From positions 1 to 64,000 of the forward strand of contig SWBL01000242.1 in NCBI GenBank assembly GCA_024195585.1: a stretch of DNA of 64,000 nt, given 5' to 3'. Source of the DNA: Aureobasidium sp. EXF-3400. Its lineage: Eukaryota > Ascomycota > Dothideomycetes > Dothideales > Saccotheciaceae. Below the pieces are notes generated by a model, which searched no databases, was not told the DNA's origin, and worked only from the letters and a program-made list of their open reading frames with translations. This document shows, piece after piece, positions 10,567-22,105 of the stretch. Every line of letters begins with the position of its first letter. Position 1 is the first letter of the stretch. Both the position numbers and the translations under genes were made by a program.

Positions 10567-10866
10567 GCATCGTGCGAGAAGCTAGACGTACTGACAATGG
10601 CTGAAGGCAGAAACAAAGCGCAAAGATGCCGCAACTCGGGTTCCTGCCGGTATGGAGCCACTTCCCGACATCGAATAGAAAACCAATATTGGAAAGTTTG
10701 GAGTAGCTTAGAATGCTTTGGATTTCTTTGTATCTGATAATGTGTGCAGTGTAATTCCTCCAACTCCTCATGACCACAACCGTGATGAGTGACTCAGATT
10801 AGAAGCGTTGGTGATTGCCGTTAGCTAACGCGAGAATCTTGACGGACAAAAAGCTAAGATAGTCAA
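10567..10866. other. Convergent intergenic spacer
   Basis: The spacer lies between the 3' ends of two convergent genes. No further feature was seen. Confidence 0.5.
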
Positions 10867-11727
10867 TCAGGCCTCGGTCTCAGAGTCCTCGGCTGCGCCC
10901 TCAGAAGTAGGAACCGATCGCGAGACAGGCTGGCGTCTGGCCCTGCGCGTGGTGCGGCTAGAGGGAGCCAGCCTACGTGCCAGTCGAGCCAAGGTGTAGT
11001 ACATATCAACGTTATCGATTCCAAGCGCAGCGGCGATCTCCCCAATGATCGATTGCTAAGGTCACCAGTCAGTCGTGCCCAGAATAGATTATTGCTAGCA
11101 AAGGCTTACGTGGTTAGCGCTGTGTATGAAGCCGATCAAGAAGACTCCAATGAAGTCCCTGTCCTCACGACTGATGGAGGGCGAGCTTCTGCTGCTGACA
11201 GTCGCTCTTTGAGGGGCGCGGCGAGAGGGAACGCCAGAGGACGAGTTTAGAGTTGAGCGTCGAGTAGTCATCCGAGCTGGGCGGTTCGAAGTAGGAAGGG
11301 CTGGGATGGGGGAGGCCGAAGGGTTGATGCGGCGGTTGGTGGGACGACCTCCAGCTTGCTCGACAGTCTGACTGAATGGAGGACGCACGCTGAGGCCGTG
11401 CAGAGTGTTGGCGATGAAGACATGCGCTGGAGAGGTGACCGGTGGATTGTGCATGGTCCCGGCTGTAGAATGGTCCATCTGGTCGTCATCGTAATCCTCA
11501 TTCTGGTCCTCGCCATCGTAGTTGGAGGTATCGGTAAGGTCGGTTTGGTCTTCATCCTCGGCGTCGACAGGGCCGTGGGAGCGACGTTGGTGAGCGGGAG
11601 CCGTCAAGGTGTCGGCAAGATCCATCTGACCCTCGTCATCGTCTTCAACAAGGTCTAGAGAGACACGTTGGTTGGTAGGCTGCCAGCGGCTTGCCGATCC
11701 TGGTGAAATGGGTCGTCTTCTAGCCAT
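10867..11727 (-). CDS. Unknown protein, disordered N-terminus and helical C-terminus
   Basis: Exons are 11727-11110 and 11055-10867, joined across a 54-nt intron (GTAAGC to CTTAG) in phase 0, giving 268 residues. Residues 1-180 are polar, acidic and probably disordered (EDEDQTDLTD, DGEDQNEDYDDDQ). The segment spanning the splice junction, DFIGVFLIGFIHSANH followed by QSIIGEIAAALGIDNVDMY, is predicted helical and is probably the functional core. The tail is Arg-rich and ends in an acidic patch. No family recognised. The continuity of the helical segment across the intron supports the model. Confidence 0.65.
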
Positions 11728-11983
11728 GATTGCTTGTCTCGTTGGTATGTTGGATATGAGAGACGACGGAGGTGGAAGGCTTGATATACGGCGTCCGCAG
11801 CGTGTTGTCTGTGTTTCAAGCGCGACCGATGTGAAAGAAGGTGGAAACCCGTCGATGGTTGGAGAATCAGTGTTGCACCTGTGAGAAGCTTCTCACATAA
11901 TGCAATCGGATCTGAAAGGGAGTCTTCGCACATATGTACTGATGCGATGCGCTGCTACCCACCTAAGCACACCGTCTGCGATA

Positions 11984-12702
11984 ATGGCGCTTCCCAGCAG
12001 ACGAGACATTGCAAAGGCAATCGACAAACTCCGGCAAGAACTTCTTCAAAAAGACGATGAGAACGTCAAGCTGCTTTGCCGCGCCGCAGAGTCTGCAGAG
12101 CTTTGTACCTTCGTATGTTTGCAAAACTCTCAAGTATGTCTTGCTTGCTGATTGTCGAGATCGAGGACCTGTGCCCAGATTTCCGGTCCGAATACCACAT
12201 GCAGTTGACACACGAAAATCCTGGAGTTGAAGCTGTCCGGGAAGTCCTGTGGAAGCCAGAGAGGGTCCCGGAATGGAAGCTTGGATGTAAGACGAAGGAC
12301 AAAGGGCTCCGCTTTGGCCTTGGCCAAATAAGCTGGAGGAGACAAGCAGGATATCTCACAACATGCGACGAATTCTCGGCACAGGCTGACAAAGCGGTCT
12401 CCAAAGCATTTGGAATGCTAGATAGTAAGTGCGAGCGTTCTGAAGGGCTTGTATACAAGAGAAATTGACCCGGGACAGATGTCGCCGATCCCAGAACAGG
12501 CATTCTTGTGCTGCCAGAGCGTAAACCGTCAAGGTTGAACCCGGAATATAACGGTCTGATCAAAGGCATTATGATGTTTACAACAAATGTCCAGATCTGT
12601 AAACTTCAGGCTTTCAGAGACGCGCAGTCCGACGACACGAGAAAAGAGATCATTCAGTATCCTATCAATGCACTGGAAGAGTTCTGCGGCAGGTACAACT
12701 GA
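11984..12702 (+). CDS. Unknown protein, 205 residues, three exons
   Basis: Exons are 11984-12112, 12160-12424 and 12479-12702. The introns (47 and 54 nt) have GTATGT and GTAAGT donors, CTGAT and TTGAC branch sites and AG acceptors, and both keep the frame. The N-terminus (RDIAKAIDKLRQELLQKDDENVKLL) is a likely coiled coil. The rest is a compact mixed domain with several Trp (VLWKPERVPEWKLG, ISWRRQAGY). No family recognised. Its ATG lies 256 bp from the divergent gene ending at 11727, so the two may share a promoter. Confidence 0.6.
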
Positions 12703-13202
12703 TCCTAGTTGAAGGAGTTGCCGGCTGACGGGTCAAACAGATTGTTTCCGGGGATTGGCCATACCGGCAGCAGTCCAAGATTTCCTTCCCGCTAAAGACA
12801 ATGTCTCTCAGTCTCGGAAGCGAAGGCGTGATCGCGAAAGTAGTTTGGGCCGATATGACAAGCACCTTCGAATCGATATGGGCCAACGTGACGACATGGC
12901 TAGCGGTTCTAGGGACTGTTGAGTCGGGCATCACGAGGGTGACGATGAGTACGATATGATTGATGTTTTCGATGAGGATGCGAATCGGTATTCAATGAGC
13001 TGTCGGCTCATCTCCGGCATCTCGCTCGTGCCTTCATGTCTCTTGCTTTCCAGCGCCGTAGTTGAGACAATGGCGCTTCGTTAGACAAAGCTGAATACAA
13101 AAGACCTTCTGCCTCTTCTTATCATGGTATCCCACGCAGTAAAGCGGCATTCGTCTGCCCAGACTCAATTCAATTCTCTCTCGTACCTTTCCTGCCATCA
13201 GT
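12703..13202. other. Intergenic, nothing recognised
   Basis: No supported gene. It should contain the 3' UTR of the upstream gene and the promoter of the coiled-coil gene at 13203. Confidence 0.5.
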
Positions 13203-14615
13203 ATGACCGACCGCCGCATCGAGTCCTCTGAGACTATCCGAGCACGCATTCGCCAGAGACTAGACCGCAACCGTCGTCACAACCAAACGCAATGGTTTGA
13301 AGATCCGCCAGGACCGTTGCCTGGCATTCCACCTCTTGCACCCGCCCAAATTACTCAACTCGAGCAAGTCTTCCAGGCCTCGGTTCAGCCAATCGTTACG
13401 GAGCTGGGAGCTGTTCAAGAGCAGGTCACCAACGGTTTGGTTCCATTGATCAGGCTGCCACAGGACGCCGCTTCTACGCTACAGACGCTACAGACGCTAC
13501 GAGATGATATTCGAGCTGCCAACGAGATGACCTTGCAGCGTGCCGAAACCCATCGAGACGCACAACAGCAGCAACTCAACGCGATCAACGAGAGCATCAA
13601 CACTCTGGACTTTCCTGCCCTCCAAAGCATACCAACCATCGCAGCGAGTGTCACTCAGTGTCACCAAGCTACTACCGACACAGTCGAAAGAGTTAGAGGC
13701 ATGCAAGACTATGTGCAATACATTTATAATCAACAGGCCGGCTCGCTTTCAAACGTCATCGACGCTGTCGGCAGGGTCGACAGAAGATTCTTGACACTCC
13801 GCGACAGTATCTCGGCCATCGATGCTCAAACACAAACTACTCGGACGTCGTTCTCTGAGCGTTTTGATACCATGGATCAGAACATTATCAACAACACTCG
13901 ATCGATTGACGCAGTCGAAAGACGTGTCTCGTCCCTGCGCGACGATATCGCGCCCGATGCCATATCCGCTCTCCAAACGGAGATGTCAAGCATGCGTGAG
14001 GATGTGTCAAGCATGCGTATCGAAGTGTCGGAACTCAGAGCTCAAGTCAGTTCTTCAGAGAGTTCCATCTTGCAGAGAATTGACGGCACAAATTCGCTTG
14101 TCGAGAAAACGGACGCAATCATTGAGAGCATATCTTCAAACATCACTTCAAAGAACGACGCCCAGAGCGAAGCCACCGAAAAACTCCAAGCAGACTTGCT
14201 ATCTCAGGGCAAAGTTCTCGAAGTCATTGAGGCAGCTGTCCGAGCTACATCAGGTTCAAGTTCGCAGGAAGTGGAGGTCCTAGAAGAGGTCTCTCAAAGG
14301 CTAGACATCCTGAAGGACCTAGCCCCTGGGGTAGCTGCTCTTGTGAAGCTACTGTCGAAATCTGCTTCTAGCACCAATGTGACCATTGCGGCCTCTAGAC
14401 TCAACTCTAATGCCAGTTTGCAGGACGAACTAGACCGGGTCGAGGGGAAAAGTCCAGAAGAAAGCAGAATGGCTGACCAGGAAGTCGATGCTTCAACCCT
14501 TGGAGAAAAGACCGCTCATCAGGATAGACCAGAGGGGTATGATTATCGTCGTGCTACTGCCAAATTGAACCAGCGGAAGGACGCTCTTGGCCCTTACAGT
14601 GGTGCTATGATGTAA
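13203..14615 (+). CDS. Long coiled-coil protein, unknown role
   Basis: This intronless gene encodes 470 residues. After a basic N-terminus (RARIRQRLDRNRRHNQ) and a Pro-rich turn, residues 50-380 are almost entirely heptad-like, with SLRDDI, ALQTEMSSMREDVSSMRIEV and similar repeats and many Gln, Ser and Thr. The pattern indicates a long parallel coiled coil, possibly a fibrous or scaffold protein. A small internal duplication (TLQTLQTL) is visible near residue 98. The C-terminal 80 residues are polar. Coiled coils match many unrelated proteins, so I assign no function. Confidence 0.75.
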   Translation: MTDRRIESSETIRARIRQRLDRNRRHNQTQWFEDPPGPLPGIPPLAPAQITQLEQVFQASVQPIVTELGAVQEQVTNGLVPLIRLPQDAASTLQTLQTLRDDIRAANEMTLQRAETHRDAQQQQLNAINESINTLDFPALQSIPTIAASVTQCHQATTDTVERVRGMQDYVQYIYNQQAGSLSNVIDAVGRVDRRFLTLRDSISAIDAQTQTTRTSFSERFDTMDQNIINNTRSIDAVERRVSSLRDDIAPDAISALQTEMSSMREDVSSMRIEVSELRAQVSSSESSILQRIDGTNSLVEKTDAIIESISSNITSKNDAQSEATEKLQADLLSQGKVLEVIEAAVRATSGSSSQEVEVLEEVSQRLDILKDLAPGVAALVKLLSKSASSTNVTIAASRLNSNASLQDELDRVEGKSPEESRMADQEVDASTLGEKTAHQDRPEGYDYRRATAKLNQRKDALGPYSGAMM

Positions 14616-14845
14616 TCGAAATACGGCAACTCAACAATCGTGCCCAAGGTAAAGCACATCTGCATGATTTTTGGTGGCACAAGGACAAACCTGAAGCTTT
14701 ATAGTTTGTTGATATGAAATCTATCGAATCTGCTTTTATCTCTATTAGACTTGGTTACTGACGATTTTGGGACGAAGCCGGCCCACCAGAATGTAGAAAA
14801 AGGAGGAAAAAATAAAAATGCAAACCCTTCAACCCATCAAAGTAG

Positions 14846-14939
14846 GGTCTAGTCGTATGATTGTTGCTTCGGGTGAAACCTGCTTGCTTAAGCAAGTGCC
14901 AAATGTGACAGGTCCCGGGTTCAAATCCCGGTTGGGCCC
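14846..14939 (+). tRNA. tRNA-Pro(CGG), second copy, 5' acceptor strand missing or displaced
   Basis: From GGTCTAGTCGTATGATTG onward this is a good tRNA-Pro(CGG). The anticodon CGG is at 14870-14872, a 30-nt canonical intron at 14874-14903, the T-arm is perfect, and TTGGGCC plus C73 end at 14939. The D-arm is uninterrupted. However, the bases just upstream (CAAAGTAG) do not pair with TTGGGCC, so a mature acceptor stem cannot form from contiguous sequence. Either this is a 5'-truncated pseudogene, or the first eight bases lie upstream beyond an intron ending in TAG at 14845. A candidate 5' piece, TGCCCAAG followed by GTAAAG, lies at 14641-14648. Confidence 0.7.
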
Positions 14940-14943
14940 TTTC

Positions 14944-14948
14944 TTTTT
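14944..14948 (+). terminator. Pol III T5 terminator
   Basis: Five T begin five bases after the discriminator of the second tRNA-Pro copy, so the Pol III stop is retained even though the 5' end is damaged. Confidence 0.75.
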
Positions 14949-16046
14949 GCACTTTTTGCGTTATCTGCATATATGGTTCATGTTCAAGGACGTATGGGAT
15001 GTGATGTCTCTTTTATAGCTGTGAATGTTCATGTTCATGTTATCTGCCGCATCGAGCGATAGCGCATGAGTCTCACGTCATATGAACAAAGAAACAAACC
15101 CTTTTTTGTTCTTGTAGAGAGTATAAAAGACTAACCTTTCCGCCAAAGGACTATATGAATGCCATGTTGTCAACCCACTCTCAGCCAACTCCACAAACCA
15201 TCTGGTTGTTGTACTAGGCGCAGAAGTTCGCTGTCATATACTGATAGCCCTGAGTGAATACAGCCACATCGATGGCAGCAATCTTATGAATTTCCAGTGT
15301 AACCCAGAACTCTTTGGGTAGTTGTCAAGAAAGTCAACTGCAGTATGCAGGAGATGGGATGCATAGAGGACCCTCACCATCGATACATCTTTAGCGGAAT
15401 CTTCCAGTGCTTGCCCCTCAATTGCTGTGCACAATCAGCTCTTCCCTCTCATCGTCTTGGGCTCTTTCAATATATGTTGTTGACTCATTTCTTCGTCCCA
15501 CATTCTCTACCACTCGTTCTCGGTACCAACAACCACAAATCACGACTTTTGAGACTGCAAAGTAGAGCGATCCTGCCGTCTGAATCTTCCAGAGGGGACA
15601 TCACTTGGCAAAAAATTTTCAAAAGTGTGATTGACTCTATATTCGTGCAGCACTCGAAAGATTGTCAGCACGAATACCTCTCGCATACAATGGAAGTGAT
15701 GATGGACAGCTTCCGAGATCTCAATTTGGGGAACAACACGATGTGTAAGATGCTATCGAGTTCGCAAAGGTACAAAGGTGTAGACACACTTCGCCATCGA
15801 TCGACGATCCAATGCTTCAAGCTGAGCCAGCTGGTTCAAAGCCGACAGCATGAAACTTGCTACCATGAGCCGACAAACTGCATACGCAGAGGAAGCCCGG
15901 AGATAGCCAATGCTTATATTGGTCAAGCAAAACAATTTACACAATCACTTAGTGCACCACAAAATAGAAGAGGTTCAAAAGACAGAAAGGAAAAGAACTT
16001 TTTGATCATGGCTAGGGTTATTGATTGTACCTACAGGGTAATAGCC
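14949..16046. other. Intergenic, 1.1 kb without a supported gene
   Basis: A 253-codon plus-strand frame (15345-16106) overlaps the 3' end of the bestrophin gene on the other strand and shows no family features, so I do not count it. The right part should be the 3' UTR of the bestrophin gene. Confidence 0.5.
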
Positions 16047-17489
16047 TCAGACTGTAGCAACCTTGGGCTCAGCCAAAGGTGTTTCAGACCTTTCAGCGTG
16101 GATTGACTTGACGGAGGTGGTAGCCTTTGCTCTAAGAGCCTCACGGATCTCCTCAAGACTTCTGTGTTCCCAACCTGCGAAACCAGTAGCACTAAGAGGA
16201 TGCAGCACGCGGTTGTTCGGAGCATATGCCCAATCTTCGATACGGGGAGCGGGAGTGCTGGTCATGACATCGATATCGGCAGCCAGTTCGCGGCAGTACT
16301 CGTCGAGGGGAAGATCGTTGACGTCGTTGCCAAAGGGATTCTCAATCTCGGTGCCGCTAAGGGAGAGTCAGCTCGAAGAGATGTGAAGAAACATGGAAAG
16401 GTGGAAGACGTACATCTTAGAGAGACCGAGGATAATGTAGGCGGCGAGCATGGTGCCAGGAATGGTAACCCAGTCCAGGTAATGGTACAACTGGAATGGC
16501 AAGACTAGGACGTATGCCCAGGTGATCTGAGAGATGGAAATGGTGTATGCAATCGGCAACGGTGTGTTCAGCACACGTTCGCAGCCAGTGAGGACGTCCG
16601 CCAGCGATCCAACCCCTTGAAATCCCCAAGTTTGGTGTATCGGAACGGTCATAGTCTTCTCTTGAATGACATGTTCCATATATGAAGAGAGGTATGTCAA
16701 GATTTCCGCTGGAGGGTTGCCCAGATTATCGTTGGCGCGCTTGATCAGCTTACGAGGATTGGATTCCGCGAATGAGACGCCTAGGTACTCGCCAGCAGAC
16801 TTCCATGGTGTCTGCTTTTTCTTGCGTAGGGCGACTTGATCGGCCGTGCCAGCCATCAAATCGAGGTGAGCGACCAATGGCTCGAGATCCGGGTACTCGA
16901 TGGCGGGTTCGAAGCGCAGACGATGCTTGAGAGCGACGGCGAAAGCATTGAGTAGATTGAGAGCACTCAGCTTTGCCAGCAGGTCGCGCTTTCCCAGCTC
17001 CTCAGACTCACTATGTCGTTCTTCGACGTGTACCCAAATCAGACGTGCCAAGTTGCGTGAAGTTAGCGTCAGCTGCGACCAATATTTGCGTCCGTCGTTG
17101 TAGCGTTCATAGGCGGTTGACGAGCGGAAGGATAAAGCGAGACCGACGACGAAACCAAGTACTGTCAGCAGGAGTGAGTTGATGCCCAGGTCGGCGCGAG
17201 TATATTTTGAGATCAAAGTGATTGCAGTTGCCCAGCCACCGATGAAGAGGAGCGGAAGCAGCATCTTGGGCAGGACACTGCCGTGCAGGCGCATGAAGAA
17301 GGGCAATTTTGAGTGTCGAGCCATGTCTCTAGGACCAGCGAAATAGTCCTCCATCTCTAGGTGGTGAGGTTGTGGTTTGCGAGCGTGATAACCGTGTGCC
17401 TTCCATGTTGCTTCGCGAGAAATGTTAACTGACGGAGCTCCGGTAGACATGGTGGCCGTGGTGCTTGTTGCGAAATCAGACGAAGCCAT
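16047..17489 (-). CDS. Bestrophin-like (UPF0187) anion channel
   Basis: Exons are 17489-16414 and 16356-16047, with a 57-nt intron (GTACGT to CTTAG), encoding 461 residues. Bestrophins are pentameric membrane anion channels. The fungal branch is usually placed in the mitochondrial or plasma membrane, and that location is inference here. Visible family marks are the first membrane pair (LPLLFIGGWATAITLI and LLLTVLGFVVGLALSF), the basic segment RSSTAYERYNDGRKYW, a later hydrophobic pair around residues 325-370, and the C-terminal signature GTEIENPFGNDVNDLPLD. That signature is split exactly by the intron, which supports the splice. The start at 17489 has an ideal gccATGG context. The frame extends 40 codons upstream to a poorer ATG. 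Confidence 0.92.
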
Positions 17490-18678
17490 GGCGATTGATT
17501 GTCGAGTCGGCTGCACTGGAGTGACTCGGGCGAACGAGTGTGGTTTCGAGTGCGAGGAGCAGAAAGTATGAAGCAGATGAACAAAGAAGCAGACAAGAAA
17601 GGAATGCAAGTCAGAGCGAGCGAGTGAAGCCAGTCCCAGTCAATTGATGAAAGAGCAAAATGCGTGGGCGTGGGCGACGACAAAGAAAACGGACGTGTTT
17701 CATCATGTATCGGCATGCAGCAATCACGGCGCTATCGGGTCAGGGCACTCATGGAATACGAACAGCTGCGCAAACATTGGACAATCAATCGGAGGCAGCA
17801 TGATACGGTGCATTAATGTCGTTTGAGGCTGTGCAATGCGAGAAAAGAAAAGCTCATCAAAAAAGTGCCTCCCCTGAAGAGTGACAGCGCAGATCTCTCT
17901 CTTTCTCCACTCGTTCAAATCTGGGGATTTTGACACGCGACATTGCGGCTGCGTCCGCTCGACCACGAACCCAATGTTACTTATGCCTAAGCAACCAGCC
18001 CAGCACAGTGACACTTCACTCTGACCGTCCTTTGTGTCCAGATCAATTGCCCTAGAGCCTGCGCACAAAACCAATCTATGTAGTGCTATAATGCCTATCG
18101 GAGCGTGTCGGACCATGCTGACCGCTAATTTACGAAACCGAATCTCCGCTCCTTCTTCTCAGCCTCAACGAGCCCCCTGACTCGCCCAAGATGCTTCTCT
18201 TGGCCATCGTTTCGTCTTCGTCACCGCTTACCAAAACATGTCGTGGCCTCTGTCACCTTGCGCTTGCTTCCCTCTGCCCACGGCGAACCCTCTCGATCGT
18301 GGCAGCTAGCAGACGACTAATCCGATATGGCACTGCCGAACTGTTCAACCATGCCCACAGTCGACTCGGCATCTGCCCATCTCCAACGATCCCACGTCCT
18401 ACCATGACACGCTGCTATCCTCTTTGACAGCATCCAATGCCTGACCACCCTAGGACCCCTCGCCAAGAACGTGACAAGCTTGCAAGAGAAGGATACAAGA
18501 GCATGAATACATACGAAGGCGACGCATGTTTGTCTCGTCGTGCGCCTCGATATAACAGTATTTTTTTTTATTAGCGGCTTCCAACAGCTACCTTCAGACG
18601 AAGGATCGCTAAGTACACACATGCAAGAGCCTCAGTGACTAGCACCACCTATGTTGCAGAAGCTTCTGCTCTCTGTAA
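17490..18678. other. Intergenic, 1.2 kb without a supported gene
   Basis: Contains the presumed promoter of the bestrophin gene at its left end. Short frames on both strands have no family features. A T9 run lies near 18551-18559. Confidence 0.5.
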
Positions 18679-18741
18679 GGTCTGCGTATGCAACTCTAAG
18701 CCAATTGCGAGTAGTCCCGGGTTCGATTCCCGGCGAGACCC
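18679..18741 (+). pseudogene. tRNA-like remnant with intact T-arm, isotype unresolved
   Basis: The 3' part is a textbook tRNA end: CCGGG-TTCGATT-CCCGG, then CGAGACC, a C and a T4 run (18745-18748). Upstream, GGTCT (18679-18683) can pair with five bases of the acceptor, but only about 40 nt separate it from the T-arm, too few for both D and anticodon arms. TGCAA and TTGCG can form a stem around an 11-nt loop. Either the gene lost its D-arm or its 5' part is elsewhere. I cannot assign an anticodon. Confidence 0.55.
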
Positions 18742-19669
18742 ATCTTTTGCATCCTATGCTATTGCTTTTGCCTATAAGGAGAAAAAGAATAGAAAGAGGA
18801 GAAAGGGTTGCCAAAATGTAAATATAGCTGTTTTGGTAAGTTTTCAAGTAGGTTGTTCGGAAAGTCAGCGGTGTAGAAACGCTCGAGGCTCTTCCGAGCT
18901 GGAGTACGTTGGCGAAGCGGCCTCTTCCTAAAGTGCAACAACGACAGCATTCTGACTATATAAGACCAATCTATTGAGAAAGCCTCTACAGGTTTGCTTT
19001 CGTACCCGCGGCTGAAATGAAATTCGTACCCTCTAATTTGACGAGTATAAATAGACTCCCTATTTCAAAGTTCGCCGCTTCGGATGCAGTCACAAATGCC
19101 TACATTGCCCTCGTGGGTCAATGCTCATCCACTACTGGTCTCAACAAAGCGCTCGAATATGGCTCTAGCAAGTTTTTACTCTGGATCCAAGGATGAGCGA
19201 ACGGTCCGGAGTTCGCAGTGTCATGTTTTCTCCAAAAACCCTCAAAGAGGACCCTGATTGGGCAAATCTTGGCGACTTCCGGCAAAAGCTTCCCGAACAT
19301 CCGCTCCCTTTTTCCCCAGTCCCAGCGAATCCACCATTGAGGTCTCGACCAAACTTTTTAACTCCTATTGCCAGTGCACTCGCGTCAAGCATTGGTTTGA
19401 TTAGATCTGGAAATCATGGAATATTCTATCTTGTCCTTCCTTCTTCTCCCGCATTGGTACCTTTCTCTTATATTTGCGTGGCTGACATCCAGCCGTTGAG
19501 CTTGTAATTCTTGCTTTGACTTGTGTGTAACCTATAATCGTTCATCCTGCTTTGGCCTCTACACGCCTATCAGTTGTGAGTGATGGCGTATTCCCTATAA
19601 CTTCCGCTCTGACATTGAGATTCATTCCTGACCAAATCTCAATGGCAGAATCCAAAAGCACATCGCATC
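18742..19669. other. Intergenic upstream of the GT2 gene
   Basis: No supported gene. The frame at 19193-19507 (104 codons) overlaps equal-length frames on the other strand and lacks features. An out-of-frame ATG at 19642 in good context starts a short upstream ORF that overlaps the GT2 start. Confidence 0.5.
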
Positions 19670-21794
19670 ATGTTGCTCGAAGACAAATCAAGACCTCTCT
19701 CCCAAGACCCGCGAGAAGTTTATGATATCGTTGAGCTCTCCGATACCGAGGACCACACCCCTATATGGGATTGGTGCACAACGACGTTACCCCATCTGAT
19801 CGGTACACCACTTTCCATCTTGTCATGGGCTTTCTCCCTTCGCTTCTTGCTGTTACTTTGGCGATCTCTCTGGGATGGTAACGGCAAGCCGGGAATTGTT
19901 GCTGCATGCTATTTCGGCATTCAACTATCATTACTGAGTATGGCTGAGCACCAGTCCTCTTTACCTAGCCATTACTGACAGACAGGCAGTTGCACGAGTG
20001 GCTGATGACGGATGGCGGTTTCTTTGCACCAACCCTCGCTTGCGACCCAGACTCCGACTTGTTGGTTCACAAGTGCCACATGCCGACGTTATCATCACAA
20101 CATGCGGCGAAGAGACCGACGTTGTCATGGATACTGTCCGAGCAGCGTGCGATCTTGACTATCCCGCAGACAGATACAGAATTCTGGTTGCCGACGATGC
20201 TGCGAATCCAGATTTGGAGATGCAAATAGCAGCCATGGCAACCAGAACGCCAGTCACACTCTTGTACTATGCAAGACCGACCAAAGGTGGAATGAAGGCT
20301 GGCAACATGAATTCCGCGCTCAATTATCTGCACAGTCTTGGTGGAGCCGAGTATTGCACCTTCTGTGATGTTGACATGATATTCGAACCGGAGTTCCTTC
20401 GCGCTACGCTTGCCCTTCTCGTCAACGATGACCAAGTTGGAGTGGCTGTCGTCCCGCAGGTGAGAAGAAGCAGATATCCTGATAATCTTTGACCGAAGCT
20501 GACATCTTCTTTTCTGCAGAGGTTCTACAACGTACCGACCAACGACCCACTGTACCAAAGTCTGAACGTGGATGGCAAATTCGATGAGATCCAACGTGAC
20601 AGCATGAACTGTGCCTGGGTCACCGGCCCTGGCGTCGTGTTCCGCTGCAGGGCGATCAGGGACATTGGAGGCTTCCCCGAAAACGCCCTGGCCGAAGACA
20701 TCTTGACTGGCTTCACACTTCAGGGTCGAGGTTGGAAGGTCGTGTATTGCCGCGAAGAGCTACAATTTGGTCTCGTCCCAGATACCTTCAAGGCCCATGT
20801 CACGCAACGAATGAAATGGGTAAGCGACCTTACCGTACTTGCATGTATGAACAACACTGACAGTTTCCAGTTTGTCGGACGACTACGTAACTCCCGCAGG
20901 CTCGACTGCGCTATATTCTCGCCGAAGGTGAAAGGCATGACCTGGAAGCAGCAAATCAGCGCGATATGTCATTGTGCTTCACCTATCGCATCCATGATGA
21001 ACAGACCGCTTTGTTCTTGGATCATTCTTCTGCTTGTTGCTTCCGGACAACCACTCGTTACTGCAAAATCTGGTGAATTGCAAAACATACTGTTCGTATA
21101 CCTTTTGGCCAGAATCACTGCTTTCGTCGAAGAATTGCTTGCAAGCACAGGCTGTGGTTATCGGGCACTTCGCCGGAGAATCGAAGGCATGCACTGGTTA
21201 CACACCCATCTCTTCTTTGCCCTTGCCAAAGATCTGTGCCCTAAGTCACTGGCCGGAAAGCGAATTGGGTTTATCCCGACCGCTCTGGCAGAGTCCAAGA
21301 TTCAGGAACGTCACCCTGATCGCCGGCCTGGACTTTGCCAACGTTTGCGGGTGATGTTCCTCTACCAACACCTGTGGTACCATGTCGCTCTATTTGCAGT
21401 CGCAGCAACAGTCTTCGCAGTGGGTCTCGTGAAAGCAGGCAACCACGGCACCTTGCATTACCTCCTAACACATGTACTGGTTCCTGGTGCGGCATGGAGC
21501 AGTCATTTCGCCTCACTCAGACCAATCGCATATGCTGTTTCGCCTCCGACCATGCCAGAGCGACGGGAGCTGATGGATCGGGACTTCGCTCGCCCAAGAC
21601 CAGAAGTGAAGGAGAACGAGGACTATCTTCAATTGCATTTGGAGGACGAATCTCAAGGTCAGACATTCGAAGTCTGGCGACCAAAGCCAGAGCAGAAGCT
21701 CGAGAAATGGGATGCTTGGGCGATCCTGCCAGAAATCCCACGCAGCATGGGTCTCATTTTCTGGCTTGTCGTTGGTTCGGGTATGTGCCAGTGA
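19670..21794 (+). CDS. Family 2 glycosyltransferase, cellulose-synthase-like
   Basis: Exons are 19670-19937, 19990-20459, 20520-20819 and 20871-21794, giving 653 residues. The introns (52, 60 and 51 nt) have GTATGG, GTGAGA and GTAAGC donors and CTGAC branch sites. It is a processive GT2 enzyme using a nucleotide sugar at the plasma membrane. Visible marks are two N-terminal membrane segments, VIITTCGEE, the DxD site in FCDVDMIF (about residue 214), the acidic pair in LAEDILTGF (about 303) and the QRMKW motif (about 341), then further membrane helices. The product (glucan, chitin-like or mixed-linkage) cannot be told from sequence. The third intron is a multiple of three with no stop, so retention would also be readable. 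A GTATGT at 21781 could add a last exon, changing only the C-terminus. Confidence 0.85.
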
Positions 21795-22105
21795 TTGTTG
21801 CCATAATGACAGACATAAATAGACGGTAGACTAGGCTGCTCGGAAATATGGATCGCTTTGCCGCTGCAAACTCAGCTAAAATTAGACAAGGCAGATTGTG
21901 ATGATATATGATTGTCAACTGTTGCGGTCCAAAGGCTCAAACGTGCTGTGATACTGACGGCTTCTTGTTCGGACCGTTCACCAGTGAACATTCAGCATCA
22001 GCAAAAGCAACAACACCCCCCAGTTCGCCTTGGAGATGTCTAGCCATTGCTCAAAAATGACCATAACCAGGCAAAAGGACGAAAACACCGATGATACAAA
22101 ACAAT
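21795..22105. other. Intergenic between GT2 and tRNA-Gly
   Basis: No further gene. The Pol III terminator of tRNA-Gly is the T4 run (minus strand) at 22098-22101. Confidence 0.5.

Noticed and set aside
14780..14785. GGCCCA as the displaced 5' acceptor of the second tRNA-Pro copy
   Set aside because: The following bases give no GT donor in the right place, so no clean joined tRNA results. It remains only a partial match.
15345..16106. A 253-codon plus-strand frame
   Set aside because: Overlaps the bestrophin 3' exon on the other strand and lacks any domain or plausible splice structure.
20067..20594. A 175-codon minus-strand frame
   Set aside because: Antisense to the GT2 catalytic domain and crossing one of its introns.
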